Origin: Costus lasius
Lineage: Eukaryota; Streptophyta; Magnoliopsida; Zingiberales; Costaceae
Length of the DNA: 64,000 bases
Direction: 5' to 3'
NCBI GenBank assembly: GCA_027563935.2
Contig: CM050448.1
Location: 121,818,493 to 121,882,492 of the forward strand
Shown: positions 1 to 12,000 of the stretch, piece by piece
Layout: each line of letters opens with the position of its first letter
How positions within the stretch are numbered: the first letter of the stretch is position 1
Program-made: the position numbers and the translations under genes
The notes under the pieces: generated by a model
What the model was told of the DNA's origin: nothing
The model's input: the letters and a program-made list of their open reading frames with translations, nothing else
Databases searched by the model: none

Positions 1-231
1 TCATAATCTCAAAACCCCGTTTGCTTTACTCTCTGCGCTGTTTGTTCTTAATCTGCCTTAGTTTAACTACTTGCTCTAAGACATTAGCCATTTTCTCATT
101 AATCATTAACCTAGCTTTCGATTAACTGATTTGTTAGTACTTGACCCTAGTCCCTATGGGTTCGATCTTTTTATTACGCGATAGACCGTGCACTTGCTGT
201 AGCAGCCGTCTAAGCCCTATCAGAAATCAAG
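1..231 (+). mobile_element. LTR-like retrotransposon fragment (3' part of an LTR)
   Basis: The stretch around 146-205 (a 'CCCTATGGGTTCGATC' motif followed by 'ACCGTGCACTTGC') resembles the downstream end of LTRs in many plant gypsy elements. No second LTR, primer-binding site or coding remnant is visible, and the left part is outside the window. The assignment is by resemblance only. Confidence 0.3.
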
Positions 232-234
232 AAG

Positions 235-330
235 ATGAGGAAGCAAATGGAGGAGGACGAGCAGTTGGCGACGCTGATGAGAGGGCTTCGGGGTCAAAAC
301 CTCATCGATTCACAGTCTGCAAATGACGTG
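235..330 (+). pseudogene. Exon-like fragment of an unrecognised gene
   Basis: From the ATG at 235 a frame reads MRKQMEEDEQLATLMRGLRG and continues to about 330. It is acidic and helical-looking, with codon use unlike the low-complexity DNA that follows. It is preceded by an AG and by LTR-like sequence. After about 335 the frame runs into pyrimidine-rich repeats, so this would be a single exon or captured gene piece. I do not recognise the family, and no neighbouring exon was found. Confidence 0.25.
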
Positions 331-333
331 GTT

Positions 334-1243
334 CTCCCCTGTTGGTGGCCTCTTCCACTTGTCCTTCGCTTCCATCCTTCTCCGGCCACCTTCCTTCCCC
401 GCCTCTTCCACTTTTTCCTCTCTTCCCCATCGCAGCCGCCTTCTCCGGCCACCTTCCTTCCCCACCTCGACCACCAGCGGCCTTCTCCTCTGCATCAAGC
501 CAAGCGGCTTCTTCAGCGGGCGATGCGGGATCTTCGGATGCGAGGGAATCGGATGCTGGCGGCAACGTTCGTGGCAAACGAATTGGTCCGGCATTGAACG
601 GTGGAGGCGGCGGTGGAGGTCCTCATCCAGGAACGGCCGTGCGGAGAGGCATGACCACCTAAGACGGAGGGAAGAAGAAGCATGAATATTAACGTGCAAA
701 CAAACAAATAATCTATTATTTTATATTATTTTTTAAAAAACAATGTACAGAACCTACACAGCAATCATACTTACAGCAGAGTAACAGTGCTGCTTTTTTA
801 ACCTACAACTATTCAACTTACGCTACAATCCCAAACTCAGTCGGCGACAGGTGAAGCTTCCAATGAAGTTGTCCAAGTGTTCCATAGTTAGTAGCTGCGG
901 TATTGAGATTTAAAATAACTATTACTTTAGTTAGGTTTATCATACAACTAATATCTCATCACTCTTATGTAATAATCTTTGATGAACCATACATTGTAAA
1001 ATAAATGAGAAATATTTTCTTAATTTTTACTGTTTCGCCTTTAAGTTGCTATTTAGTTTTTAACACTGCATGCATCAGCAACGTGCATTGGAATATGTGC
1101 AATTGGTGATGCTCAACCAAGAAATACGCAGCCATGAATTTTAATTCAGATGAAATTTATTCTTCTCTTCCACAAATTCTTAATCTGACATTGTATCTAT
1201 TTTGTCTTGTTTTCTGTTCACATATAACCAAATAGAAAAGATT
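334..1243. repeat. No gene; pyrimidine-rich repeat and TE-end sequence
   Basis: A 25-bp CT-rich unit is repeated at 376-400 and 439-463, with a partial third copy near 480. Bases 730-850 resemble 3940-4060: both contain 'ACAGCAAT', runs of alternating short A/T tracts and a 'CAATCCCAAACT' end. They look like termini of the same element family. The many overlapping open frames at 240-700 are on both strands and follow the repeat composition, so I do not treat them as genes. From 870 to 1240 I see nothing. Confidence 0.4.
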
Positions 1244-1684
1244 TCAGAAGCAGGAAAAATATGTCCTTGACAAAAAGATATATTTGCTTGTTTCGTGGGT
1301 GAAGTATAAATCTTCATGAGAAGAATAATAAGTAAAAATAAAGCATCTACTTAATTTTGTTCTTGCTTGAAGCATTTTAAGTGTATGCATGTATATATAA
1401 TTTGAATGCCTGTTCTTAAAATTTTTCAAACTTTTCCACTTTTTTCTCTTCATGCAATTCTTACAAGTGGCCTTGTAGCAGAAACTGGCAAGATCTGCTG
1501 CAAGGTTGTGTTCACCATCGTGCCCATGCTCTGACTGTGGTGATTTCGGTGACCACAAAAGTCGGCATTTGGTAGGCATGAATTGCATGATCTCCTCAGT
1601 GAGGTGATCGGAAGGGTGTCTTTGGTTAGAGTTGGATAAAAATGGAATGGTGGTTGTACTGTATTGGCGCTGATGAGGAGACAA
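1244..1684 (-). other. Open frame of 146 codons, unrecognised
   Basis: An uninterrupted minus-strand frame has a moderately complex middle part (CYKATCKNCMKRKK near residue 80) and a tail that is AT-rich and intron-like. No partner exon, known domain or promoter was seen. It could be a decayed exon or chance. Confidence 0.12.
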
Positions 1685-1696
1685 AGGGAGGCAATG

Positions 1697-1912
1697 TGGG
1701 AATCTTAAAGCGAGGTACCTTGGGTTAGATAAGAGTTAAGGTTAAATTGGACCGGCTGTCGTGAAATTGACTTCGCATCAAATTTCATGCTCCCACTTTA
1801 AGATTCCCGCATGAATGATCAAGATACCTCGTTGCCAAAATTTTTCCGGCAATGTGATGTTGATACTCGGTAGTTGGTACATCTCCATAAGTTACGCATA
1901 TTGGCAACGAGC
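1697..1912. repeat. Small inverted repeats
   Basis: GGGAATCTTAAAG near 1700 is mirrored by CTTTAAGATTCCC near 1796. CTCGTTGCCAA near 1829 is mirrored exactly by TTGGCAACGAG near 1902. The arms are 11-13 bp with spacers of about 60-85 bp. They may be remains of a fold-back element. No target duplication was identified. Confidence 0.35.
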
Positions 1913-2344
1913 TTCACCCGAGTGAGAGGAGCACTCTCACACCCTTGGTTTTGATTGGGGAGGTGCAGTTGAGGGACCTCACTAACGTTGGCAAGGAAAG
2001 GGCACGGCACCAATGATGGTGAGAAATTGAAACTATAAATGCTTATTGAATAGCGTGTTAATTTTCTCTGGAGGACCTAGCAACGAAGACTTAGCTGTAT
2101 TGCTGTAAAAAAAATGCAAATAATACAATATGGTTCTTAAATGCAAGATAAAAATCATGAGACTCCTAATTTGATAAGAGTAAGTTCAGTAGAATTTTGA
2201 AAATAGTATTGAAGTTATGAAATGGGTAGCTCTTAACTATAACTATGGTTTTTTAAATCTTCACTATAACTATGGTTGACAAAAGGAAGATAACTCTGTA
2301 CAGGGTTTCTATGCTAAACTTTAAAGTTTTCAAGATAAATTTAA

Positions 2345-4143
2345 GAGTTTCATAACTATCTTATCTCTGAAGTTTGAGCAACCTTTATTTTTCTTTAACG
2401 AATACAGGGTGCTTGGTTTTCACCATTGGTGTATTCTATTATAAATAAAGAAAGACAACTGAATATTTTCTTCTTCATGGCAGACTGGAGGCTACAATTA
2501 TGGTCAGGAGAACGTGTTCCTTGAGTCAGATATCTGTACGAAAGAAAACAGAAAAGGTAGTGCAGTAGATGATCGAGGAACAGATAAACCTAAGGTTGAT
2601 GGAAAGCACCTCAAAGAAGAGAAACATCGTTTGCTTAATGAAAGAAAACGACAGAAGCAGGTCCGCCCGAGTATTCGGCTGCGTTAGGCGTTGTAGGCGG
2701 AGCAGTCGGTCGCGTAGGGCGTCGGTCAAAGAAGCAAAAAATGTTTGGCGCCGAGGGCACTTAGAGGCTGCTTACGCGCATTGACTAATATTGACCGGGC
2801 ATTTTTTGTCCGGCTCGGCCAGCGGGTCTCCCCCTGTGGGTTGCGTGGGTGTGGAGCATGGCTTTCGAGAAGAGTTTCGTAAACGCTCCCCGAAGCTAGG
2901 TTTTGAGTTGCGCCGAACGAAACCAATTGCCACCGATCGTTCGTCGCTCCCCGAAGCCAGGTCGCTGCTCTCCCTTTACCCCCACCCATCACCTCCGTCA
3001 CCGTCGCTAGCCGATTCATCGCCATCTCATCTTCCTCGCATATCTGAGGTCTCTCGCCGCTCTCCGAAGCCAAGTCGCCACTCTCCCTTTCCCCCACCCA
3101 TCACCTCCGTTCTCATTGTCACTAGCCAATTCGCCTCTCCGAATCTGACGCCCAAATCGACTGGCTGAGAGTCGATCGAACTCTCACCTCCTCAGGGACG
3201 TTGCCGCCGCCATCGCTCGTACGCCTTTCGCTTCCTCTCTCCCCATCTGACGCTCAAATCGGCTGGTTGAAAATCGAGCGAATTTTATTGCTATGTAAAT
3301 CTCCTCATTTCATCATACTTTGCAGGTTAAACATCGAAATTTTCCATTTTATAAACTGAGCTTGTCTCGATTGAAATTATTGCAAGCTTTTGTATGTAGA
3401 TCTAAAAGAAAATAAAATGAATTGACATGCACCAATTTTTTTAAAAGAGCATGTACAAGTACAAAATTCGTACATGGATATGGCATGATGTATATTTTCT
3501 CTAAGGTTGTTTGGATGATTATATGCATATAATCAATAAAAAAAAGATTTTGTTGGTATAAAAAGGTTGATTCTTCGAGATGTATCCCATTAACATTTTC
3601 TCAATTCCTATCGTCACTTGTAAACCCAAAAAAATATGTTTTCATATTAGAGAAATTTCGAGTGCCTTTAAATCCTTAATTTCATTTTCATTGTATATTG
3701 ATGTGTTAATTTAAATAGATACGTATATTTATTGTTATGACCTTTGTAAACAATTTCATATTTTGTTGATATTATTATATAATAAAATAGATTTGTTTGG
3801 TATGATTCAAATAATAATAAATTATGCATAAATATAAGTTTGATTTGAGTTTTGTATAATATTATCAAATTTTATTTACTTAAGAAATAATTTTAATTTT
3901 ATATAAAATTTTATTTAATTATATTTTTTATTATTTTTTTCAACAGTAATCTATCGGACCTGCACAGCAATAGTACTGTTTTTAATCTTATAGCACAACA
4001 ACAGTACTACTTTTACAACTTACAACTGCAGAATCTGCACTGCAATCCCAAACTGGCCCCTTGTCATGCCTTTGATAGCTAAAACAGACAATTGAAAATA
4101 TGCAATTAATGGTTCTGTTTGCAGCAAGAAAAATTAGAGAAAG
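2345..4143 (+). pseudogene. EME1 fragment A (inverted copy, interrupted)
   Basis: This segment matches the reverse complement of the EME1 gene from about 57175 down to 56728, so it lies in opposite orientation to the gene. It includes the intron 5' of the exon at 56820-57002, a full copy of that exon (2484-2660, acceptor GGCAG and donor GTCCGC kept, three codons KKR deleted after VDG) and the following intron. That intron is interrupted by foreign DNA at 2677-4060. The match resumes at 4061 and runs into the first 20 or so bases of the next exon (CAAGAAAAATTAGAG...), stopping near 4143. There is no start codon, no complete domain and no further exon in this orientation, so it cannot encode EME1. 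Confidence 0.85.
2677..4060. mobile_element. 1.38-kb insertion inside EME1 fragment A
   Basis: In the intact gene the intron reads GTATTC directly followed by TTGTCATGCC. Here 1384 bp separate these two halves. The left 600 bp are GC-rich and contain two tandem duplications: about 73 bp at 2946 and 3057, and about 47 bp at 3144 and 3238. The right part is AT-rich and ends in CAATCCCAAACTGGCCCC, similar to the sequence near 840. No target duplication is evident, so this may be more than one insertion. No transposase is encoded. Confidence 0.6.
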
Positions 4144-5449
4144 ATGTTGAAATTTTTGGTCTAACATTATTGATTTGTGTGAGTATTTGTTAATTGATTT
4201 ATGGGCACATAATATCTCATTATTGAATGTGAAAGACAGTCTGTGTAGCCTGCTGATTTTAAGAGGAATCGCTATTGAATATTGGATTCTGCACCCTGGG
4301 TTTGAGAGAAATCCCTATTAGATAATTCTTATTGGATTATGAATTTCGCACCCTTTATAGGGGGAGCTTAGGGTTTTTCATTATAAATATGGGCTACGTC
4401 CCCACTTACATCCTTGATCAACGTGACCCAACATTCATGGTCAAAATTAAAAATAAAATAATTCTTATTAGATAATTCTTATTAGAGAAATTCCTATTAG
4501 ATAATTCTTATTGGATTATGGATTTTTTTCTCTTATTAGATAATTTATTTTTAATTCCTTGCCAATCAATTTCTTCTCATAAATTCATGGTCAAAATTAC
4601 CTTCTTTGACTCGACATTCATAAATCTCAATCAGAATGGATATTAATATCCAATTTCAATTTAGTCAACCTCAATTTTGACCCAAACTTCATGATAAAAA
4701 TTGGAATTAATCCTAACTTAGTCATAATTTCGTTTTTGCCTTCCATTAAATCCCTCATCGTAATTTTATTTTATTTCATTTTTTTCGCATTCCGCAAATT
4801 GCGATGTCAAAAATATAATTTTGACTAAGAAATTGGATTGTCGATCCTTTATTCAAAAATTCAAGAAATTGGGATTAAATCCCAATTTAGTCAAAGTTTC
4901 ATTGTTGATAAAAATTCTCCAACGAGCCGAGCAATTTATTTCTGCTTGGTTTAAAATTCCAATTTGACTCAATAATCATGACAATGTGATTTAATTTCAA
5001 TCAAAATTAATTTCGATAAATTTCATGTCTCCCCGCTGCATTCAAGAATAATTTTTTCCTTTTATCATTTTTTACCTTTAACACTTATCACAGAAGGATC
5101 TGGCGTAGACTTGACGAGTGTGATGAGTTTAAATGTTGGGTGATGCAATAAATAAAAATGAATCGTCTGACCATAACTGAAAACCCTGAAGCTATCACTG
5201 CTATGAAAGTAGGCATTTGCAACACAGTCAACCTATCTCTTATTGCATCAAATTATGTATTTTTATAATATTCATGAATAATATTGTTAATCTTTTTTTA
5301 TTTATTGCATAGCCTAGATCTCTTAATCAAAAGTTTTCTAATTTTAAAAATAATTAACAATAAATACTTGCGTTTATTGGAAACCATAATTATTAAAATA
5401 AAAAAATTTATTAATTTAAGATGAATTTAAAAAAAATTAATTATAATTT
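4144..5449. other. No gene; AT-rich DNA with short direct repeats
   Basis: A unit of about 28 bp beginning CCTATTAGATAATTC occurs at 4314 and again at about 4492. An 'ATTCATGGTCAAAATTA' unit occurs near 4431 and 4583. Several variants of 'CAATTTAGTCAA' occur between 4655 and 4900. A TATAAATA motif sits at about 4382. No frame or exon pair is convincing. It may be a decayed LTR element. Confidence 0.35.
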
Positions 5450-8204
5450 ATTGACAAGTAGCATAGCTGAGGGTTAAACCAACAACGCGTCCGCTACTTC
5501 TGCTTCATCTATGCATTGCCTGGAATGCACTTTTGAGTAATGAGTTGTCAATCTTGAAAGGACCTATGTAAAAATGTATAGATATTAGTGTTGAATTTGA
5601 ATAAGCAATTTTTGAAAAGAAGGAAATACTTTAATGCAGATGCAGACCTCCTCAACAGGTGGGCGTCTCCAGAAACCAGTATTTGATGGATTTTTATACT
5701 GAATCTGTTCACTAAGAAAATAGAAGAACTCATCTTAAGAATGTCACACATACTTAAACCATTACAGGCAAATTTTAACTTTGAGAAGCAAAGCAAAAAA
5801 TCATGTAAAGTAAAAGGTCATCATAAAGAAATTCCATAATAATAACAAATTTCTGGAAACAATACAAAGTTAACAAACCACCAAGTCAGAACTCTTACAT
5901 AATAATGGGAAATGACGTGAAACTCAAACAAAAAGCATGTTTGTAGGGCATATATCTACATAATATATGAATTGAAACTTTAAATTAACTTCAAAAGAGA
6001 TTTAACTAATTTTTAAATCATGCATATATGATTCTAGAAAAAGGGCCTCATCTGCATCCATTTTGACCCTGGACAGGATAATGCATGCTAGAAGTAGAGG
6101 ATAAAAGTTTAAATGCTATTCCACTGTCCAAGAGGAAACACAACTGGCCCCAGCAACAGAGGAAATTAAAATTGGATGAGCCACAACCACTAATGTGATA
6201 AACCAAACTCTAGGTGCAAAGGTTGTGAGAACTGAGATCCTGCTTAACAACAGAGATCCTGCTTAAGAACAGAAAGAGGATCCATAGGATCATATTTATG
6301 ATCCTAGAGATAAATAAATAAATAAATATTAAAAAATATATTTTTATTAAAAGTAATATAAGCATTACAATAAATAATAAATATCTATCAATTATGAACT
6401 ACGAAATCACCAATTATCTAGTAACTACGGGTAGGATTGAACTATCCTATTCAATTCTACCAACCCTACATAATCTTGCTGTTCCAACCAATTTTTCATT
6501 CCTACCTGCGTTCCAGAACTATTTGAATGATCCAGAATGTAGGATCATTCCATATTACAATTTTAACAACTATGACTAGGAAGTTAATATTAATTCCAGT
6601 GTTGTTAATTTGTGTATCTTTTCAACCCTGTATAGGTATAAATATGCCAATTCTAGTTTCCAGTCTTATGATGAATATACTCTTTGGGTACAAGCAATGG
6701 TAGGTAACCCATTAGTTTGTTTGTCAGATAGCATACGGTGAAAGCTGGGTACTGACTTTGAACTATGTGGACACTTTCAAAAAGGGATTCACTAGTTATA
6801 AGGTCACAAGATTCCTCTGCCTGATACACGAGAAGTATATATGGCACATCAAATCCAAGAGACGAAAGCTGCAAATTGTTTCAAAAAAAGTGGTTGTTAG
6901 GCCATGATCAAATAACAAAATCTACAAAACAACAAAGCTTTAACCTGTTGTTGATAATTTAGAGAGGCTACTGCCCCTCCTAATGCTTCTGCTAATCTCA
7001 AAACTTAACATAGAGATCACAAAGGCAATGCAATGGAGATAAAAGGTCAAGAACTAGATGTCTTAAGAAGGTGATCAAAATAACAAATATTTCTCACATT
7101 CCCAAAAATGGGATAAGATTGATGATTTCATCCCAGCCATTGGGTTGAAAGATTTTATCCTAACAGTAAGAATCATACAGATATGACTCGCATATCTATT
7201 TTTCACTGCAGTTTTCTTGTACTAAAGCCAGCTTAGAATCTAAGATAAATCATATTGTAAGAATCCTTAGCTTCCTAGTCCTCTGCACTGTTTTTCTCCA
7301 TCAAGGTTACTGCATCACTAGCAATTAAGTAATAGAGGGACTGCTTACATGGCGATAGACAGAAAATACTATCACTTAATTGCTGCATAGTTGCTTATGG
7401 ATAGAAATAATATTCCTGTAGATAATTCTTACGAGTACAAATATTGCAAATAGAATTGCAGTTTAAAGTATTCAGATGCCTGCAACAAAACTGGAATTTT
7501 CAATCATGATTTTTCATTGATTGTACAAGTAAACAAAAAAAAAGAAAACAGAGGATCATAAATCTTGATAAATTAAATAAATACAAATAATAAGAATCAA
7601 CCTATAATAATTCTATATTTTGAAAACAAAATAATATTCTCTTATACCGATAAATAAATATATCTCATTCCAACAACAAACGTTAAGAATAATAAATAAA
7701 ATATCAAATAACAATTATATAAACATGAAACAAGGCTCTAGATATTAAATGTGAATTTATTAACATGTTTTTTAATTATTTTAAATAAATAAAAATACAC
7801 TCATATATTTATTTTGGCATAAAATTTAGTATCAAAAAAATATAACATTATATTTTTTGGAGAATAACATATCCAAATAAATAAAAAGATTGTTCATTTA
7901 AATTGATCCCAGTTTTGGTTGCAACTGCACTAGCAGAGTTTTAAGCTTTATCTTAAATACAAATACTACAAATGCTTTACAAATGCTTTAATTGCAGGCA
8001 ACTAAACACATGCAATTGGTCATTTAAACAATAAATTGTCGGCTCATTTGCAGACAACCAAATAGGACCATAGTTGTTAGTGCCGGATAATATGATTGAA
8101 GATTTTAAATATCATTAGACCGGTATATTCCAATTGGTTTTTCTTTTATATATATAACATGTATCAATATCAGTAGGAACCATCTTTACCACCCAATACG
8201 AACG
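5450..8204 (-). pseudogene. EME1 fragment B (direct-orientation copy, broken)
   Basis: The segment aligns with 51745-55958 of the EME1 gene, in the same orientation, with roughly two differences per 60 bases where I compared them. It carries copies of three exons: most of the VLSRLTTHY exon (to about 5570), the EQIQYKNPS exon (5648-5711, intact) and the LSSLGFDVPYIL exon (6707-6868). Defects: one base is missing in the first of these (CAACAACGCG against CAACAACCGCG), which shifts the frame. The third has lost its last 14 bases and splice donor through a deletion of about 990 bp. Relative to the gene it also lacks about 500 bp corresponding to 52694-53188. Homology stops within exon V at one end and inside an intron at the other, so it is a dead partial duplicate. 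Confidence 0.88.
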
Positions 8205-8530
8205 GGCGCCGCTCCAACGATCAACTCCTTGGACACCTCTTTCATCGTAAAAAAGATTGCAGACAAGGAGATGATTATGAGCCGCTAGTGTTACTCGACA
8301 ATCTATTGTCGAATGACTGTAACACAGAGCCAAAGGCAGAGATAACGTTGATGCCATGGTTGCATCTTCTGGCATACTTGTGCATCATATCGAGAACATC
8401 TTCTCCTCGAATATGTTGGTTGTTAGCGGCGTCGATAAGAGACTGCTGCAGAGAAGATTATAAGCTCTCCAAGAACCTGAACTCCATTTCAGGAAGGTGT
8501 TGGCAGCATCTATCTTCTTCTGTTTAGGCA
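8190..8530 (-). pseudogene. Broken PPC/DUF296 domain, AHL-type DNA-binding protein
   Basis: Reading the minus strand, one frame gives RGEDVLDMMHKYARRCNHG then INVISAFGSV. After a frame slip it gives VTVIRQ, then stops, then RLIIISLSAIFFT and SKELIVGAAPVRI. This follows the order of the PPC domain of plant AHL (AT-hook motif nuclear-localized) proteins: a 'G.DV......ARR...G..VLS..G.V..VTLRQ' block, a 'GR.EI.SLSGSF' block and a 'GG.V.G.L..A.PV.V' block. At least one frameshift and three stop codons interrupt it, and no AT-hook is visible. It abuts the end of EME1 fragment B. The call rests on motif order, so it is moderately secure. Confidence 0.5.
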
Positions 8531-8563
8531 TTTTGTCGAAGTGTGCTCCTAAACTTGGGGCAC

Positions 8564-9020
8564 GGGTGTCCAAACGGTTCAATCTGAACTGAACCGAACT
8601 AATTTCAAACCGAACCAAAAAATCTAAACCAAAATCGAACCGAACTTTCTAAAATCGAACCGAACCCGGACCAAAATTTTCAGTTCGATTTGGGTTAAAC
8701 CGAACTTAATTTTATATATATATATATAGCTTATTTATACTATTATATTATTAATTTTTAATAAAAATAATAATATAATATATTTTATATAATTAAAAAT
8801 AATATAGTATATTTTGTATAAAAATATTAATATTATATTAAAAATTTTGGTTTTTTCGGTTAAACCCAAACCGAACATAACTACATCAAACCGAAAACCG
8901 AACTAAAATTTTTTTAACCATCTCAAATCAAATCAAATTTGGCTTAAAACCAAACCAAACCAAAAATTTTATTTCATCTCGGTTCGTTTTATCGGGTTGA
9001 ACCATTTTTGGACACCCCTA
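8564..9020. mobile_element. MITE with GGGTGTCCAAA terminal inverted repeats
   Basis: The ends are GGGTGTCCAAACGGTTCAA (left) and the reverse complement of TTGAACCATTTTTGGACACCCC (right). The interior is made of degenerate CCGAAC/GGTTCG motifs on both sides of an AT-rich centre with a short TA run. No coding capacity. A clear target duplication was not found. Confidence 0.65.
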
Positions 9021-12000
9021 AGCACCATACCTTTATTTATACATCTGGTCCCTTAAGGCGCCGTTCGGCCGCGAGGATGCTAAATGGAGCATCAATCGGA
9101 TTGGAATATATGCGCATGTGACCATGCTTTACTTTAATTATTATAATGAGATTGTTGTAATGCAATGTAGATAGCATTGTTCTAGGCTTCTAACATTTGA
9201 TCTTTATTATATGTTAATCTATTGCGTGACAAGAATTAAAATTTTAATACCAAATTCTAATGACGATATGGTGTATATATATATATATATATACATATAT
9301 AGTAATGATACAGTACCAAGAGGTGATTAGTAGTTTATCTATGAGGAACCCTAAAAGGTGGTATATGACCAAATGATATAGTGCATGGAGGACATGACAA
9401 TCACTTGAGATAAACTACTAAAATAATTTTAAAAATTAAAATTTGTAACCCCCACATAGTTGAAATGGATCAAAAACAACAAATTACATCAAAAAACATA
9501 TATGAATATATGTATCAATCGCATGTGTTTATATCCATGAGCACAGTCCAATTACTTAATAATAAATACAAAAGGAAACCATAAATTCTAACAAGCAGCA
9601 TATTCTTCTTTACTCCTGATTATGATATATGTCAAACATATTTTACATCATCTAAATATGTAATGAACATCATACTGAGTACAAATCTAATATTTGGATT
9701 TCCATATGGCAAGTAGTGAATGTGATAATTCATAGACAACGAAAACAAGTATCAAACTTTGGAAGAATGTAATAGGAAGAAAGGAAACCTTGTCGAGGCT
9801 CCTTAACTTTTTGATAGTGTCTAGAGTTTCTACTCCGAGCCATGTAATGATTTCTTGCTTAATTGAAATAGCAATTTGGTCCTTCATCTTGATTTTCTCG
9901 GTTTTCTCTTTTCACCTTCTTTCGTCTTTCTTCCCGCTTCTACCCAATGTCAACAGTTATCACCTATAAAATTCAAGTGATAAAATACAACTCAGCCAAA
10001 AGATTTGAGGTAGACAACGATTACTAAAGAAATTAGTTACATCTTGTCAGCCTAGTTAAGGCAATAAAGAAACAAAATAACCTCATGCTGAATCAAACAC
10101 AAATATCGATAAGATTTAATCTATTTTAAATTTTTAATCATCTTATGTTTATTTCTTTGAAGACTTCATTACTCTTGGAATAACAATGCAAATGTAGTAG
10201 GATAAGTAACATTTCATGTATCTCAAAATTACTACCAAAAGAAGTGGAAGACGAGTAATTTAAACTCAGTAGAAGAAACTATCAAGAGAACTCATGAATA
10301 ATTAAGATGATATAACATTTTATCTAAATAACCAATTGAATTTATCAATTTTAAGATGTAAATAACAAGTTAGATAAAAACCAACCACAATATCATACCA
10401 ATTACTAATCAAATAGAGTCAAAACGACTTCAACAATTTAGATCATTACATATAAAAATATTAAAATGAAACACAAAATTCTATATGCTAATCAAATTAG
10501 TTAATGTTTCAATCTCAAGTTTACAATAAGAAACATTATTTCAAGATTTATTAAAAATAAGTTTCATTCATCATTTTCCACTTAACATTGTTCTAGTAGC
10601 AACAATTTTCTTTTAGGCGAATGCCTATAGTCAAATGCACATCTAAGAAACAATTGATTGAAGTCATTAGCCAAAGTTTTTTTGTGGTGATACTCTACTG
10701 CCTGGTCTTAGTTGGAACTTAGGCAATCAGATTAGTGCCTAGTGATAGCATTAATTAGGATTTATTAGAAGACAATAGTTCTTATCAAGAGGGCAACCGG
10801 AAGAGGAAGAGTAGGGGAGAAACAGAAAGAGGTGGATTAGAAAAATGGAGACACACAAAAAAGTAAAATCAAACAAGAAGAGAAAGACAAAAACACAAGT
10901 AGAGTTTATCCCTCTTGCCTGCAGACCTAAGTCCATCTCTCCTCTCCTCTTCCCCGCATAAATTGACATGTACGCTAGGTTATCGCATTCTAGGGTCATT
11001 CTAACCTAATTATAACCAAAGAATGAAATACGATCAAACAAACTAGTATTTTCGAGCTTGGACTAATACATGAAAAATATCGATTCAGACCGATTATATA
11101 TATATACAAAACCAACGGGCACACCGGTCAAGATATGCTTTTTAAACCTTGATTAACTAATGAATCCTTGTTAATACAAGCAAGTTATCAAATCTTGAAT
11201 AGATATATTCAAAAGTCAGTATTCATGCATGATTTTTTTTTGTCTCAAAATCATGTCTCAGATATGGTATCTTCTTTTTTTTTCTCTCCAAATCATGTCT
11301 CAAATATGGTATCTTCTCAATTGGCTAAGAACACAACATGATGATGATACTTATCTAATCCCAATAATCATTCTGAATACTATGTTAAAATGTCAACACA
11401 TATATTAAATCTAAAGCAGCAGATATTTTAATACATGTCTCAAATATGGTATCTTCTTTTTTTTTCCACTGGTTGGACCAGTATAGACAGGACTAGTATA
11501 GACATGTACATACTACTGAATCCTCTTAGTTGAAATCATTTAATAAGGAATCATATACCGCTCAATAATTGGTATCAGATCTGTTGTTCTGTTTAGAGTC
11601 CTTAATATTGTATGTTCAGTACCGCACAAAAGTACAATCTTTGAACAGCACATAATTTAAGAATAGAAGCAAAACTGTGCTTGAAACACTGACAACAAAA
11701 CAAACTCTTTGCTTGCAGATAACAAAACACCTTAATTTGCAAGAAGTTCAGAGAAAAACCACATGCATGACAACAAGAAAAGCGACGAGCACATCAATTT
11801 AAGCCAGAGGAAGCAGCAAATTGTAGAGGGAAAGCGAAGGGAGAACCTCGGCAGCTGCTGCCGATGGGAAGGTCGACCCGAGAGCCAGCCAACTGGTGAA
11901 GACAATAGTCCGCGGGCGTTGGAGTGACGTAATCGTGCTTGGTCGGTCACTGAAGACTTCAATGCACGCGCGCCACGACGACGACCACGCAAAGCCCTAA

